From Luteolibacter arcticus (lineage in GTDB: Bacteria > Verrucomicrobiota > Verrucomicrobiia > Verrucomicrobiales > Akkermansiaceae), in assembly GCF_025950235.1 (NCBI RefSeq), contig NZ_JAPDDT010000001.1:806001-870000 (forward strand): DNA of 64,000 nucleotides. Reading direction: 5' to 3'. Of this stretch, positions 1 through 8,721 are shown one piece after another. A model generated the notes under the pieces. The model had not been told where the DNA came from, searched no databases, and worked only from the letters and a program-made list of their open reading frames with translations. The translations under genes were made by a program, and so were the position numbers. Every line of letters starts with the position of its first letter. The stretch's first letter is position 1.

Positions 1-381
1 GCGGGTGAGAAGTGGGAAACGGGCGTCCTGGATGAATTGGGCCGGGCCGAAATCGTATTGCTGTTCTACACCACGGGCGCCCGGATCTCTTCCTTCATCC
101 AGAAGACGGAGCTGAGAATTTCACTGGACCGATCGGACAAGAATGAATGCGTCTTGATTTGGGTGCCCCTGGAGAGGAACGACTTGGATAAGACGCATCC
201 TCTCGAGAAGCGGCTAAGCGCCATCACTTGCGGGACGGTGGACAAGAAAAAGATCTACGACTTCGAGCCCAACCAAATCGGGTGGATGCAAGTGGAAGAG
301 TCCATCCGCAACGCGGTGGAGAAAAGGAGATGTCTGGCGGGAGACAAAGATCATTTGGGACCGCGTTTCCCGGGGCATTGA
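1..381 (+). CDS. TIR-like domain protein, C-terminal fragment (5' end outside window)
   Basis: The reading frame is open from base 1 and stops at 379-381, so only the last 126 residues are present. The fragment opens with a pattern typical of the middle of bacterial TIR domains: an acidic-hydrophobic stretch (VLDELGRAEIVLLF) predicted as a beta strand, a Ser/Gly-rich loop, a helix with an ELRISL-type segment, then a strand ending in a proline (VLIWVPL) where TIR domains carry their 'V(I/V)P' strand. Near the end, GWMQVEESIRNAVEK resembles the final TIR helix. TIR domains in bacteria are usually NADases or signal producers in anti-phage systems; that role is inference here because the N-terminal half with strand A and the catalytic Glu region cannot be judged. 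The gene converges on hisA with a 14-base gap. Confidence 0.5.
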   Translation, partial: AGEKWETGVLDELGRAEIVLLFYTTGARISSFIQKTELRISLDRSDKNECVLIWVPLERNDLDKTHPLEKRLSAITCGTVDKKKIYDFEPNQIGWMQVEESIRNAVEKRRCLAGDKDHLGPRFPGH

Positions 382-395
382 ACCGGGAACGGGAG

Positions 396-1163
396 CTACC
401 TCTGATTCCACACCACAAGCTCATCGTAGCGCACGCCCTTGCCGCCGAAGATGTCGAGGGCAGAGCCGACGGTTACGTCCACCTTGCCGCCGGAGAGCTG
501 CTGGACCTCCTCGACATCGGCCATGGAAGCGGCGCCGCCGGCGTAGGTGATGGGGCGGCCGGCCCAGGCTCCGAGCATGGCGACGAGGTCGCCATCGATG
601 CCACCGCAGAGGCCTTCGACGTCGGCGGCGTGGATCAGGAATTCGTCGCACCACGGGGCGAGGCGATCGAGCGTGGCCGGGGTGACGTCGAGGTCGGTGT
701 GGGTTTGCCAGCGGTCCATCGCCACGGTCCAGCCGGTGGCGGTGCGGCGGCAGGAAAGATCGATGACGAGACGGTCCGGGCCGATGGTCTCGACGAGTTC
801 TAACACGCGGTTCTCCGAGAAGGCCGCGCCTTCGAAAAGCCATGAGGTGACGATGACGTGCGAGGCTCCGGCGGCGAGCCACTCGGGGGCATTGCCGGCG
901 TGGATGGCGCCGCCGATTTGCAGCCCGCCGGGCCAAGCGGCGAGCGCTTCTTTGGCCGCGTCGTCGTTGCCGGGGCCGAGCTTGATGACGTGGCCGCCGG
1001 TCAACCCGTCGCGGCGGAACATTCCGGAGAACTCCCCCGCCCCGGCGCTGGCGACGAAATTCTCCTGCGGTCCCGGCCCATCGTCGCGCAACGTGCCGCC
1101 GACGATCTGCTTCACCTTTCCCTGGTGGAGGTCGATGCACGGGCGGAACTTAGTCTTCGTCAT
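396..1163 (-). CDS. hisA: Phosphoribosylformimino-5-aminoimidazole carboxamide ribotide isomerase, eukaryote-type HisA
   Basis: Predicted 255-residue TIM-barrel enzyme converting ProFAR to PRFAR, the fourth step of histidine synthesis. The N-terminus (FRPCIDLHQGKVKQIVGGTL) carries the first catalytic Asp in the strand 'CIDLH' and follows plant/fungal HIS6 wording more closely than the usual bacterial 'IPAIDLKDG'. The second catalytic Asp is in VIDLSC, and the C-terminal phosphate-binding loops ITYAGGA and VTVGSALDIFGG are intact. I chose the ATG at 1161-1163; the frame stays open upstream but runs into a palindromic repeat, so longer starts are unlikely. The gene stands alone, without other his genes, and is divergent from ilvA. 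Family is confident; the eukaryote-type subclass is based on remembered motifs. Confidence 0.9.
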   Translation of the reverse strand: MTKTKFRPCIDLHQGKVKQIVGGTLRDDGPGPQENFVASAGAGEFSGMFRRDGLTGGHVIKLGPGNDDAAKEALAAWPGGLQIGGAIHAGNAPEWLAAGASHVIVTSWLFEGAAFSENRVLELVETIGPDRLVIDLSCRRTATGWTVAMDRWQTHTDLDVTPATLDRLAPWCDEFLIHAADVEGLCGGIDGDLVAMLGAWAGRPITYAGGAASMADVEEVQQLSGGKVDVTVGSALDIFGGKGVRYDELVVWNQR

Positions 1164-1211
1164 GGCCCGCGAGCCATCGCCGCGGCGGGCGCGGGCGTCA
1201 AGCGTAGTCAA

Positions 1212-1310
1212 AGTGGTCCGCACTCTCCGAGTGCGGTCGGAAGCCGCTATGGTGGTTGTCGGAGATCTTAGGTGCCTCCGGCCAACCGCACTCGGAGAGT
1301 GCGGACCACT
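1212..1310. repeat. REP-like palindromic element pair (family A) between hisA and ilvA
   Basis: Two 25-base arms in inverted orientation, 1212-1236 (AGTGGTCCGCAC... ) and 1286-1310 (...GTGCGGACCACT), separated by 49 bases. Each arm contains its own hairpin, CGCACT-CTCCG-AGTGCG. The same unit recurs at 43411-43550 with hairpin CGCACA-CTCCG-TGTGCG, so the stem base pair changes on both sides together. The arrangement of two facing units is typical of BIME-type REP doublets. No RAYT transposase gene is present in the window. Confidence 0.75.
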
Positions 1311-1333
1311 CTCGCCTTGCCCGCACCGCCCTG

Positions 1334-2890
1334 ATGCGCGACACCGCGGGCGTGGAACGCGAAGGACTGCCGCCCGACCGCCGCTTGCGCCAGGAAATCT
1401 TGTTCGCTCGCGAGCGGGTCTATCGCTTCGGCGAGCCGACGCCGTTGGAGCACTTGTCACTCCCGGGCGTCGAGGTCTGGGTGAAGCGCGAGGACCTCTC
1501 CCCGATCAAGGCCTACAAGTGGCGCGGTGCCTGCAATCGCATGGCGGTCCTCACCACGGAAGAAAAAGCCGTCGGCGTGGTCACCGCCTCGGCCGGCAAC
1601 CATGCCCAAGGCGTCGCCCTCGCCGCGCGTGCGCTGGGGATCGAGACCCGCATCTACATGCCGCGCTCGACGCCGCGCGTGAAACAGAGCGCCGTCCGCC
1701 ACCACGGCGCGGACCGCGTGGAGATCATCCTGACCGGTGATAGCTACGACGAAGCGGTCGCCGCCGCGCTCGACGACGCAGCCGCCAGCGGCGCGACGTA
1801 CATCCACGCCTACGACGACGTGCTGGTCATGGCGGGCCAAGGCACGCTCGCCGACGAGGTGGTCCTTTCCGGCCACGGTCCTTTCGATGTCGCCTACCTT
1901 CAAATCGGCGGCGGCGGCATGGCGGCCGGGGTTTCGGAGTGGCTGAAGACCTACTGGCCCGACATCGAGATCGTCGGTGTCGAAGGCGTCGGCCAGGCCT
2001 CGATGAAGGCCGCGCTTGAAGCGGGCACTCCGGTGGCCCTCGACCAGGTGGACATTTTCTGTGACGGCACCGCGGTGCGGAAGGCCGGCTCCCATCCCTT
2101 CGAAATCCTGCGCACCACGCTCAGCCGCATCGAAACGGTCACCAATGCCGAGGTCAGCCGCGCCATCCGCACCCTGTGGGAAGGCCTGCGCTGCGTCTCG
2201 GAGCCATCCGGCGCGCTCGGCCTCGCCGCCGTGATGAAGAACCGCGAGCAACTCGCCGGAAAGCGCGTGCTGGTGGTGGTCTCGGGCGCGAACATCGATT
2301 TCCTACAGATCGGCCTGATCGCTCAATCGGAAGGCTCGTCGCAAAGCGCGTCGCGCACGCTGCGGGTCCGCATCCCCGAGCGCCCCGGCACCATGTTGGA
2401 GCTGCTCGACACCTGCTTCGAGGGCGTGAATATCGCCGACTTCCAATACGGTAAGCTCCATGAAAGCGAGGCGTGGCCGGCCTTCACTATCACCGCCGAG
2501 GACCCCGCGGTGCTCGATGCCCTGCCGGAAAAGCTGCAATCACGCGGCTTCGAGTGGGAAGACCTCACCGGAGCCATCGACATCGCCTTCCGCGCGATCC
2601 CATTGCGCGGCGATTTGTTAGAGTGCGCGGCATTCCTGCGCCTCGATTTCTATGAGCGCCCCGGCGCGCTCCATGACTTCCTCGACAAGCTCGTCCGCGG
2701 CCGGGCGAACCTGTGCTATTTCAACTACCGCCAATCCGGCGAACGGATCGGCCGAGCGCTGATCGGCCTCGATTTCGCGGATGAAGCGAAGCGCCGCGAG
2801 TTCCTCGAGTCCGTCCCCGAGCACGGCGACGGCTACCGTTCCTGTAAGGAAGTGGACCAGGCGACCAGCGAGCGACTGGTAGGCCGCTGA
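1334..2890 (+). CDS. ilvA: Threonine dehydratase (threonine ammonia-lyase), biosynthetic type
   Basis: PLP enzyme of fold type II that deaminates threonine to 2-oxobutanoate, the committed step of isoleucine synthesis. The Schiff-base lysine is K62 in AYKWRGA; TASAGNHAQG is the substrate-binding loop and the glycine-rich loop IGGGGMAAG binds the PLP phosphate. After about residue 330 come two ACT-like regulatory modules (starting near TLRVRIPERPG and AAFLRLDFYERPG), as in the E. coli biosynthetic enzyme, which implies isoleucine feedback inhibition. Predicted length is 518 residues. The frame is open back to 1256, but that part lies inside the palindromic repeat and reads as junk, so I chose ATG 1334. 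No other ilv genes are near. Confidence 0.93.
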   Translation: MRDTAGVEREGLPPDRRLRQEILFARERVYRFGEPTPLEHLSLPGVEVWVKREDLSPIKAYKWRGACNRMAVLTTEEKAVGVVTASAGNHAQGVALAARALGIETRIYMPRSTPRVKQSAVRHHGADRVEIILTGDSYDEAVAAALDDAAASGATYIHAYDDVLVMAGQGTLADEVVLSGHGPFDVAYLQIGGGGMAAGVSEWLKTYWPDIEIVGVEGVGQASMKAALEAGTPVALDQVDIFCDGTAVRKAGSHPFEILRTTLSRIETVTNAEVSRAIRTLWEGLRCVSEPSGALGLAAVMKNREQLAGKRVLVVVSGANIDFLQIGLIAQSEGSSQSASRTLRVRIPERPGTMLELLDTCFEGVNIADFQYGKLHESEAWPAFTITAEDPAVLDALPEKLQSRGFEWEDLTGAIDIAFRAIPLRGDLLECAAFLRLDFYERPGALHDFLDKLVRGRANLCYFNYRQSGERIGRALIGLDFADEAKRREFLESVPEHGDGYRSCKEVDQATSERLVGR

Positions 2891-2955
2891 CTGGCTGACA
2901 CGACGGGCGGCGTTTCACTGATGAAATCCGGTTCAGACGGGCGTAGAGTCGCGCC

Positions 2956-3942
2956 ATGGACGAAGTTTCACGACGCGGATTCGTAGGCACGGCGCTGGCC
3001 GGCATGGCAGCGCTCACGGCGAAGGCGGCTGCCCAGCAACCAGCGGCGGAGCCGAAGCCTTTCCGCGATCCCTTCGTCTATCGCTTCAAGATCGGCGATC
3101 TGGAGGCCTTTTCCATCAGCGACTGCAATCTCGGCCTCGGCGAAGGCCTCGACCTGATGTGGCCGCAGGAGGACCGGCCAAAGATGAAGGAGGAAATGGT
3201 GCGCCACGGCGAACGCATGGGGCCGCTGCCACTCTACGTGAACATTCTCGTCGTGCGCTCGGGCAGCGACGTGCTGCTTTTCGACGCGGGCTTCGGCAAG
3301 GGCGGCAATCCGAAGATGGGCTGGCTACAGGAAGGTCTCGCAGCGGTCGGCATCTCGCCGGACCAAGTGACGGCGGGCTTTCTCAGCCATGCGCACGCTG
3401 ATCACCTCAATGGCTTCGTGAGTCAAGGTAAGCCGGCATTCCCGAACGCGGTGGTCTATCTGCTGGAAGAAGAACTGGCCTTCTGGCGCTCGCCCGAGCC
3501 GGACTTTTCCAAGAGCAAGCGCAACAAGAACCAGATCCCCGGGATGATCAAGGAGGTGCGCGGGCACTTCGATACGCTGCAGGAAAAGCTGCGCCCCGTG
3601 AAGGGAGGCACCGAGGTGCTCGGCGGCATCGTCCGCATCGAGGCCGCACCGGGACACACCGACGGACACGCCTGTTTCCGGATTCGCTCCGGCAACGATG
3701 AACTGCTACATCTGATGGACCTCGCCCACCATCACCTGCTGATGTTCGCCGATGCGAATTGGACGATTGCCTTCGACCACGACCCTGTCGTCGCGGTCGA
3801 AACGCGGAAGAAGTATTGGACCGAAGCTGTCGAGAAGCACACGCGCTGCCTGGGTTTCCACCTGCCATGGCCGGGACTCGGACACATCGTCACCGAGGGC
3901 AGCGGCTATCGGTGGGCGACCGAGGCGTGGCGGTGGGGCTAA
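2956..3942 (+). CDS. Metallo-beta-lactamase-fold hydrolase with Tat signal
   Basis: A 328-residue protein with a twin-arginine signal at the N-terminus (EVSRRGFVGTALAGMAALTAKAAAQQ), so it should be exported folded. The zinc-binding motif HAHADH is at residues 145-150, followed by further metal-ligand candidates APGHTDGH and, near the C-terminus, FDHDP and GFHLPWPG. The order matches the metallo-beta-lactamase superfamily, in particular the secreted quorum-quenching-lactonase/alkylsulfatase-like group. The substrate cannot be told from sequence. It lies 65 bases after ilvA on the same strand, with no sign of shared function. Confidence 0.85.
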   Translation: MDEVSRRGFVGTALAGMAALTAKAAAQQPAAEPKPFRDPFVYRFKIGDLEAFSISDCNLGLGEGLDLMWPQEDRPKMKEEMVRHGERMGPLPLYVNILVVRSGSDVLLFDAGFGKGGNPKMGWLQEGLAAVGISPDQVTAGFLSHAHADHLNGFVSQGKPAFPNAVVYLLEEELAFWRSPEPDFSKSKRNKNQIPGMIKEVRGHFDTLQEKLRPVKGGTEVLGGIVRIEAAPGHTDGHACFRIRSGNDELLHLMDLAHHHLLMFADANWTIAFDHDPVVAVETRKKYWTEAVEKHTRCLGFHLPWPGLGHIVTEGSGYRWATEAWRWG

Positions 3943-3975
3943 TCAATAGAGACCCAAGTTGACCGGAGACCTCTT

Positions 3976-4491
3976 ATGATCGGTCTTGATGATCCATTCT
4001 GGGAGCAGGTGAAATGCGGATACGGGGTTCTCTACAATCCCGTGCCGGCTCTGCGGCGCCTCGAAGCAGCACAGACTGCCAAGGAGGAGAGCCAGGCATT
4101 CGTCGAGCTGTGGGACAACCTCCATCATCAAGGAGACCTCGGGATCGGCTCCTATGCCTGTGTCCCTCAGATTGTGCGGATCGGCCATGTGAGGGCCCCA
4201 ATGACTCCCGACTTCTTCGCGCTGATCGCGGTCATCGAGATCGAGCGACATGAGAACGGTAATCCAAAGATGTCGCGCGAGTTCGTTGATGACTATCTAC
4301 ATGCGTTGTCCTTGATCCCGGACCTGATTGCAAAGGCGTCACCTCCCAAGTGGGACCAGTCAATGATCGGATCAACCTGTTCGGCCTTGGCCGCCTCGAA
4401 GGGCAACCGGCTTCTCGCCAGAGCCTATCTGGAGATGACCGAAGACAACGCGATCCCGTTTCTCCGCGAGGAGATCGGTTACGAACCCTGA
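3976..4491 (+). CDS. Hypothetical protein, 171 residues, orphan accessory gene
   Basis: I do not recognise the family. It is a soluble, acidic-to-neutral protein without signal peptide or membrane segment; it is mostly predicted helix (for example ALRRLEAAQTAKEESQAFVELWDNL and DDYLHALSLIPDLIAKAS). Codon use is visibly less GC-biased than in neighbouring genes (many A/T third positions), suggesting later acquisition. The ATG at 3976 follows 'gacctcttatg', with a weak ribosome site 'ggagacc' about 10 bases upstream. Size and style resemble stand-alone immunity-type or polymorphic accessory proteins, but that is only an impression. Confidence 0.6.
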   Translation: MIGLDDPFWEQVKCGYGVLYNPVPALRRLEAAQTAKEESQAFVELWDNLHHQGDLGIGSYACVPQIVRIGHVRAPMTPDFFALIAVIEIERHENGNPKMSREFVDDYLHALSLIPDLIAKASPPKWDQSMIGSTCSALAASKGNRLLARAYLEMTEDNAIPFLREEIGYEP

Positions 4492-4540
4492 ATCCGATCC
4501 CGTCGGATCGAATCCAGACGTGCCTCGGCGGCACCACCAC

Positions 4541-5149
4541 TCACAGTGCCTTCACCGCATCCCAGATCCGGTCCGCAATATGCGCATAGCCGTGCTTGCC
4601 CTTCGCGGTCGCGAGTTCCGCCTCGGTCAGCCGGATCGGCGGTCCGATGTGGAGGGAAATCTGCGTGAAGCGGACGCGGCCGGAGCCGCGTGGCAGGGCC
4701 TCACGCGCGCCGCGGATGCGGATCGGCTGGATCACCGCATTGGACTTCACTGCGATCAGGCCCACGCCGGGCTGGGCGGGGCCGAACTTGCCATCGAGGC
4801 TGCGCTCACCTTCGGGAAAGATGAGCACCCGCTTGTCGTTGGAGAGCAGCTTGATGATCGTCTTGAGACTCGTCATGTCCGGCCGGTCTTGATCGACCGG
4901 GATGGAATTCCACGCGAGGTAGATCCACTTGAGCAGCGGGCCGGTCATCAGCGACTTGCGGGCGAGATAGAACATCTCGTCGTGGTAAAGCGTGCCGATC
5001 AGCGGCGGGTCGAGGAAGCTCTCGTGATTCGCAGCGATGAGCACCGCACCCTCGGTGACGAGGTGCTCGCGACCGACGACCTTCAGGCCGAAGAGCGAGC
5101 GATAGGCACTACCGAAGAGGGACCAACCGAGCCAGTAAATCCAACGCAT
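4541..5149 (-). CDS. plsC: 1-acyl-sn-glycerol-3-phosphate acyltransferase (PlsC family)
   Basis: A 202-residue membrane-associated acyltransferase that adds the second acyl chain in phosphatidic acid synthesis. The HX4D catalytic motif is visible as NHESFLD, and the glycerol-phosphate-binding motif as FPEGERS. The N-terminus has a hydrophobic segment (MRWIYWLGWSLFGSAY) for membrane association. I start at ATG 5149, 19 bases after the cmk stop, because a longer start would overlap cmk deeply. It is the last gene of the tyrA-aroA-cmk-plsC run on the minus strand, an arrangement also seen in other bacteria. Confidence 0.88.
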   Translation of the reverse strand: MRWIYWLGWSLFGSAYRSLFGLKVVGREHLVTEGAVLIAANHESFLDPPLIGTLYHDEMFYLARKSLMTGPLLKWIYLAWNSIPVDQDRPDMTSLKTIIKLLSNDKRVLIFPEGERSLDGKFGPAQPGVGLIAVKSNAVIQPIRIRGAREALPRGSGRVRFTQISLHIGPPIRLTEAELATAKGKHGYAHIADRIWDAVKAL

Positions 5150-5168
5150 GAGGAGGTTGTGAAGGGTG

Positions 5169-5822
5169 TCAGGCAGGCATTGCGAAGCCTTGGCCGCGCA
5201 GGATTTCCAAAGCAGCCGCCACGCCGGATTCGATGGTGTGGCCGGAAGTGTCGAGAATCGCGGCACCGTCGGCGATCTTGAGCGGAGCCGTCTCGCGGCG
5301 GCTGTCGGCATGATCGCGAGCAGCCACACTGTCCACTTCACCGACCTCTTCGCGACGGGCTTCGCGCACGTTCGGATCGGCGTCCATGTAAATCTTATAG
5401 GGCGTTTCCGGAAAGACGACGCTGCCGATGTCGCGGCCTTCCATCACCACGTCGCCCAACTTGAGGAAGTCGCGCTGGAGGGACACGAGGCACTCGCGGA
5501 CTTCCGGGACTGCGGAAACGGCCGAGACGTGGGCGTTGACTTCCTCGCTGCGGAGCTCGTCGCCGGGATCGACTCCATCGACCTTCACGGTGGAGACCAT
5601 GCCATCGACACCGCACTCGAGTTCCATGTCGCGCAGCGCCTGGACCACCGCCTCGCGGTTGTTAGGATCGATGCCGCGCTGGAGAACCTTCCACGTCACG
5701 GCGCGATACATGGAACCGGAGTTGACCATGATCAGCCCGAGCTTTTGCGACAAGATACGGGCGAGCGTGCTCTTGCCGGAGGCGGCTGGCCCGTCGATGG
5801 CGATGGCGCGGTGAAGGATCAT
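5169..5822 (-). CDS. cmk: Cytidylate kinase
   Basis: A 217-residue P-loop kinase that phosphorylates CMP/dCMP for nucleotide recycling. The Walker A loop is GPAASGKST at residues 11-19; the NMP-binding region (GSMYRAVTWKVL) and the family signature MEGRDIGSVVFPE with the CMP-contacting Arg/Asp are intact, as is the YMDADPNVREARR lid region. The start codon overlaps the aroA stop by 4 bases (ATGA), so translation is probably coupled. Confidence 0.95.
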   Translation of the reverse strand: MILHRAIAIDGPAASGKSTLARILSQKLGLIMVNSGSMYRAVTWKVLQRGIDPNNREAVVQALRDMELECGVDGMVSTVKVDGVDPGDELRSEEVNAHVSAVSAVPEVRECLVSLQRDFLKLGDVVMEGRDIGSVVFPETPYKIYMDADPNVREARREEVGEVDSVAARDHADSRRETAPLKIADGAAILDTSGHTIESGVAAALEILRGQGFAMPA

Positions 5823-7171
5823 GCGGGGACGGTCGGCAGGTCGTAGTCGGCCAGGTCCTTGCTCTCGGCGAGGACGGCGGCGAGTTGCTTGGAAAAGCCC
5901 GGATAGGAGGTGTTCACGCAGTCGGTGTTGCGGATCACCGTTTCACCGCTGGCGAAGAGGCCGGCGATGGCGAAGGCCATGGCAATGCGGTGGTCGCCGT
6001 GGCTTTCGATGGTCGCCGCATGCAGAGGTGCGCCGCCAGTGATCTCCATGCCATCTTCGAATTCCTCGATCTGGCCACCCATTGCACGCAGGCCTTCGAC
6101 CACGGTGGAAATGCGGTCGGTTTCCTTCACGCGCAGTTCCTTGGCATTCCGGATGACGGTCTTGCCCTCGGCCATGGCGGCGGCCACGGCGATGACCGGG
6201 ATCTCATCGATGAGGTTCGGGATCTCAGCGCGGAGCAGTTCGGTGCCGGTGAGCTTCGCGCCGCGAATCTCGACGTCGCCGATCGGCTCGCCATCGTCGG
6301 TGGACAGCACCGTGCGAGTGATCTGCGCACCCATGCGCTCGATCACATCGAGCACGGCGGTGCGGGTAGGATTGAGGCCGACGTTCTTAATGACGAGCCG
6401 CGCACCGGGCAAGGCAGCCGCGGCAACCACCCAGAAGGCAGCGCTCGAAATGTCGCCGGGGACGCGGAAGTCGCGGGCCTGCGGAACCTGGCCGCCTTCG
6501 ATCGAGATGGCATTGCCCTCGGTGACGATTTTGACCCCGAAGGACTCGAGCATCCGCTCGGTGTGGTCGCGGGTGTCGGCCGGTTGGACGGCGGTGGTGA
6601 CTCCTTCGCAAAACATGCCGGCGAGCAACACGGCGCTCTTCACCTGGGCGCTGGCGACCGGCAGTTCATAGCGGATCGGGTGGAGCTGGCTGCCGTGGAT
6701 CTTGAGCGGCGCGCAGCCGGGCTTCTCGCCGAGGCAATCGATCTTCGCGCCCATTTCGCCGAGCGGGACCGTGATGCGGCCCATCGGGCGGCCGGAAAGG
6801 GACTCGTCGCCGAAAAGCTCCGTCTCGAACGATTGGCCGGCGAATAGGCCGGCCAGTAGGCGCATGCCAGTGCCCGAATTCCCGCAATCGATGGGTTTCG
6901 CCGGGGCTTCCAGCTTCATGCTGCGGCCATGGATGCGCATCGAGGTCGGGCCGAAGCCGGGCATTTCCTCTAGCACGTCGACCTTCACGCCGCAGGCCTT
7001 CATGGCCCCCAGCGTGTTCAGGCAATCCTCGCTCGGCAGGAAGTTGCGGACCGTGGAAACGCCGTCCGCGAGGCCGGCAATCATCGCCGCACGATGGGAC
7101 ATGCTCTTGTCGCCGGGCACCGGAAAGGCGGCGTCCAGCGTGCGGATCGATCGGACTCGGAACTCGCTCAT
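5819..7171 (-). CDS. aroA: 3-phosphoshikimate 1-carboxyvinyltransferase (EPSP synthase)
   Basis: A 450-residue enzyme joining shikimate-3-phosphate and PEP, the sixth step of the shikimate pathway. The PGDKSMSHR motif near the N-terminus, GNSGTGMRLLAG with the conserved NSGT loop, LRVKETDRI in the C-terminal half and the final SHGDHRIAMAFA are all present. The residue pattern after the first GNSGT (LLAGLFAGQ) resembles the Bacillus/Pseudomonas-type class II enzymes, but I cannot assign the class firmly. It follows tyrA by 11 bases and overlaps cmk by 4, so it is part of one transcription unit. Confidence 0.96.
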   Translation of the reverse strand: MSEFRVRSIRTLDAAFPVPGDKSMSHRAAMIAGLADGVSTVRNFLPSEDCLNTLGAMKACGVKVDVLEEMPGFGPTSMRIHGRSMKLEAPAKPIDCGNSGTGMRLLAGLFAGQSFETELFGDESLSGRPMGRITVPLGEMGAKIDCLGEKPGCAPLKIHGSQLHPIRYELPVASAQVKSAVLLAGMFCEGVTTAVQPADTRDHTERMLESFGVKIVTEGNAISIEGGQVPQARDFRVPGDISSAAFWVVAAAALPGARLVIKNVGLNPTRTAVLDVIERMGAQITRTVLSTDDGEPIGDVEIRGAKLTGTELLRAEIPNLIDEIPVIAVAAAMAEGKTVIRNAKELRVKETDRISTVVEGLRAMGGQIEEFEDGMEITGGAPLHAATIESHGDHRIAMAFAIAGLFASGETVIRNTDCVNTSYPGFSKQLAAVLAESKDLADYDLPTVPA

Positions 7172-7182
7172 GGAAAGTGGTT

Positions 7183-8040
7183 TCAGTCGCGGCGGAGGGA
7201 TGCGTCCCGGGCTCGCTTTGCGTCCTCCAGCCAGTGGCGCAGCGCTTCATGGTCGTCTGCCTCCAGCATGGCAAGCATTTCACTCATCTCGCGGATGCCA
7301 TGACTCAGGACTCCGCGCAGCGCATCGCGGTTCTCCATCACGATCTCAGTCCACATCGCGGGGTCCCCCCCCGCCACGCGGGTGGTGTCGCGCAGGCCAC
7401 CGCCGCCGAAATTCCCATCGGCGGGATTTTCAAGGGCGACCTTGGCAGCGGCCGCGGCGATCAAGTGCGGAAAATGGCTGATCCGGGCGACCAGCGCGTC
7501 ATGACCGGCGGCATCGAGCCACGAAACCCGGCAGCCGAGGCTTTCCCAAAAGCACTGGAGCTTGCCCGCCCACGGCTCCCCTACCCGGTCATCGTCGGTC
7601 AGAAGACAGGCGGCACCGTCGAACAGCGCCGCATCGGCCGCGCCCATGCCGGTTTGCTCGGAGCCGGCCATCGGGTGGCTGCCAATGAATTTCCCGCCGG
7701 TCCGGGTGAGCAGCGGCTGCAATACCCGGTGTGGCGCGGCTTTCACGCTGCCGACGTCGGAGACCAAGGCATCGCGCGAAAGCCCGGCCGTCTGCGCCGA
7801 GAGCAGCACGGTGGCCATGGCACCCACAGGAGTGGAAAGCACCACCAAATCCGCACCTTTAACCGCCTCCGCCATCTCGCCGGTAGCTCCCAGAATGCCC
7901 CGTTCCCGGGCAGTTGCGACCGTCTCCGCCCGCCGGGCCCACAGTCCTACCGGGGTCGCAGGAAACTGGCGGGCCAACGCCAGCGCGAGCGAGCCGCCTA
8001 GCAGCCCGCCGCCGAGAATGGCGACCTTTTCAAACTCCAT
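7183..8040 (-). CDS. tyrA: Prephenate dehydrogenase
   Basis: A 285-residue NAD(P)-dependent enzyme converting prephenate to 4-hydroxyphenylpyruvate for tyrosine synthesis. The Rossmann loop GGGLLGGSLALAL is at the N-terminus; DVGSVKA and GSHPMAGSEQTG are the conserved active-site stretches, and SHFPHLIA in the C-terminal helical domain contains the substrate-binding His. There is no fused chorismate mutase or ACT domain. The chorismate mutase/prephenate dehydratase partner is encoded at 25908-26978. It heads the tyrA-aroA-cmk-plsC run. Confidence 0.93.
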   Translation of the reverse strand: MEFEKVAILGGGLLGGSLALALARQFPATPVGLWARRAETVATARERGILGATGEMAEAVKGADLVVLSTPVGAMATVLLSAQTAGLSRDALVSDVGSVKAAPHRVLQPLLTRTGGKFIGSHPMAGSEQTGMGAADAALFDGAACLLTDDDRVGEPWAGKLQCFWESLGCRVSWLDAAGHDALVARISHFPHLIAAAAAKVALENPADGNFGGGGLRDTTRVAGGDPAMWTEIVMENRDALRGVLSHGIREMSEMLAMLEADDHEALRHWLEDAKRARDASLRRD

Positions 8041-8120
8041 CGGGGATCGGTGGGAATGAAGGAGCCGGGCCCGAACGGGACCGGCTCCTCGAAATCATGG
8101 GTTGGGAAGTCGGCCGGGAT

Positions 8121-8582
8121 TCAGGGCACGCGGAAGTGCTTCTTCTCGGAGGCCGGATAGGTCGGATCGGCGACGAGGCGGCCGCTCGGGATGCCCTTCA
8201 CGTCGATGACCTTGTTGTTAAAGGGGCTGAAGACCATGCCGGGCTTGCCGGGAACCGGACGCGCCACGGGGATCTCCTTCTGGGGAGCCGCCGGCTTTTC
8301 AGCACCGCCGCCATCGCCAGCGCCGCCGTCGTTCTTCGGCAGCTCGCCGGGAGTTCCACCGGTGGTCTCACCCTCCGGCTTCTTCTCCTTGTCGGGACTC
8401 TGGTTCTCCGCGTCCTTCTTCTTTTGCTCTTCGCGCTGTTGGCGGATTTTTTCTTGCTCCTCGGGCGTGGGCTTGCGCTGGGCTGGATCCGTCGGCTCCT
8501 CCGGCGGGGGCTCAGTATAAGGCGTGCAGGATGCCGCCAGAAGAATTGCGGCAGTGGCCGGAAGAATCAGTCGGAGATTCAT
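8121..8582 (-). CDS. Lipoprotein, proline/glutamate/lysine-rich
   Basis: A 153-residue protein with a lipoprotein signal: basic start, hydrophobic stretch and lipobox ending LAASC at about residue 20. After the cysteine comes a low-complexity charged linker rich in P, E, K, Q and G (EEPTDPAQRKPTPEEQEKIRQQ), then a short folded-looking C-terminus (GMVFSPFNNKVIDVKGIPSG). Such 'lipoprotein plus disordered linker' proteins are common in Verrucomicrobia, with no known function. The chosen ATG at 8580-8582 puts the signal sequence directly at the start. It lies 80 bases upstream of tyrA on the same strand. Confidence 0.75.
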   Translation of the reverse strand: MNLRLILPATAAILLAASCTPYTEPPPEEPTDPAQRKPTPEEQEKIRQQREEQKKKDAENQSPDKEKKPEGETTGGTPGELPKNDGGAGDGGGAEKPAAPQKEIPVARPVPGKPGMVFSPFNNKVIDVKGIPSGRLVADPTYPASEKKHFRVP

Positions 8583-8721
8583 GGTGAGAGGAAAAGCTTC
8601 GCGGGGCTCGGTCGGCGACCACCGGGAAGGCCGCAAGATTGCTTCGCCACCTCCCACCCGTCAAGCCGGGGCCTTGCGGGAGCTTGCAAATCGCTCAAAT
8701 CCCGTGGATGCCTCGCGCACG

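Noticed and set aside
1256..1333. N-terminal extension of ilvA from 1256.
   Set aside because: It lies inside the palindromic repeat and encodes no conserved residues; the family's start fits ATG 1334.
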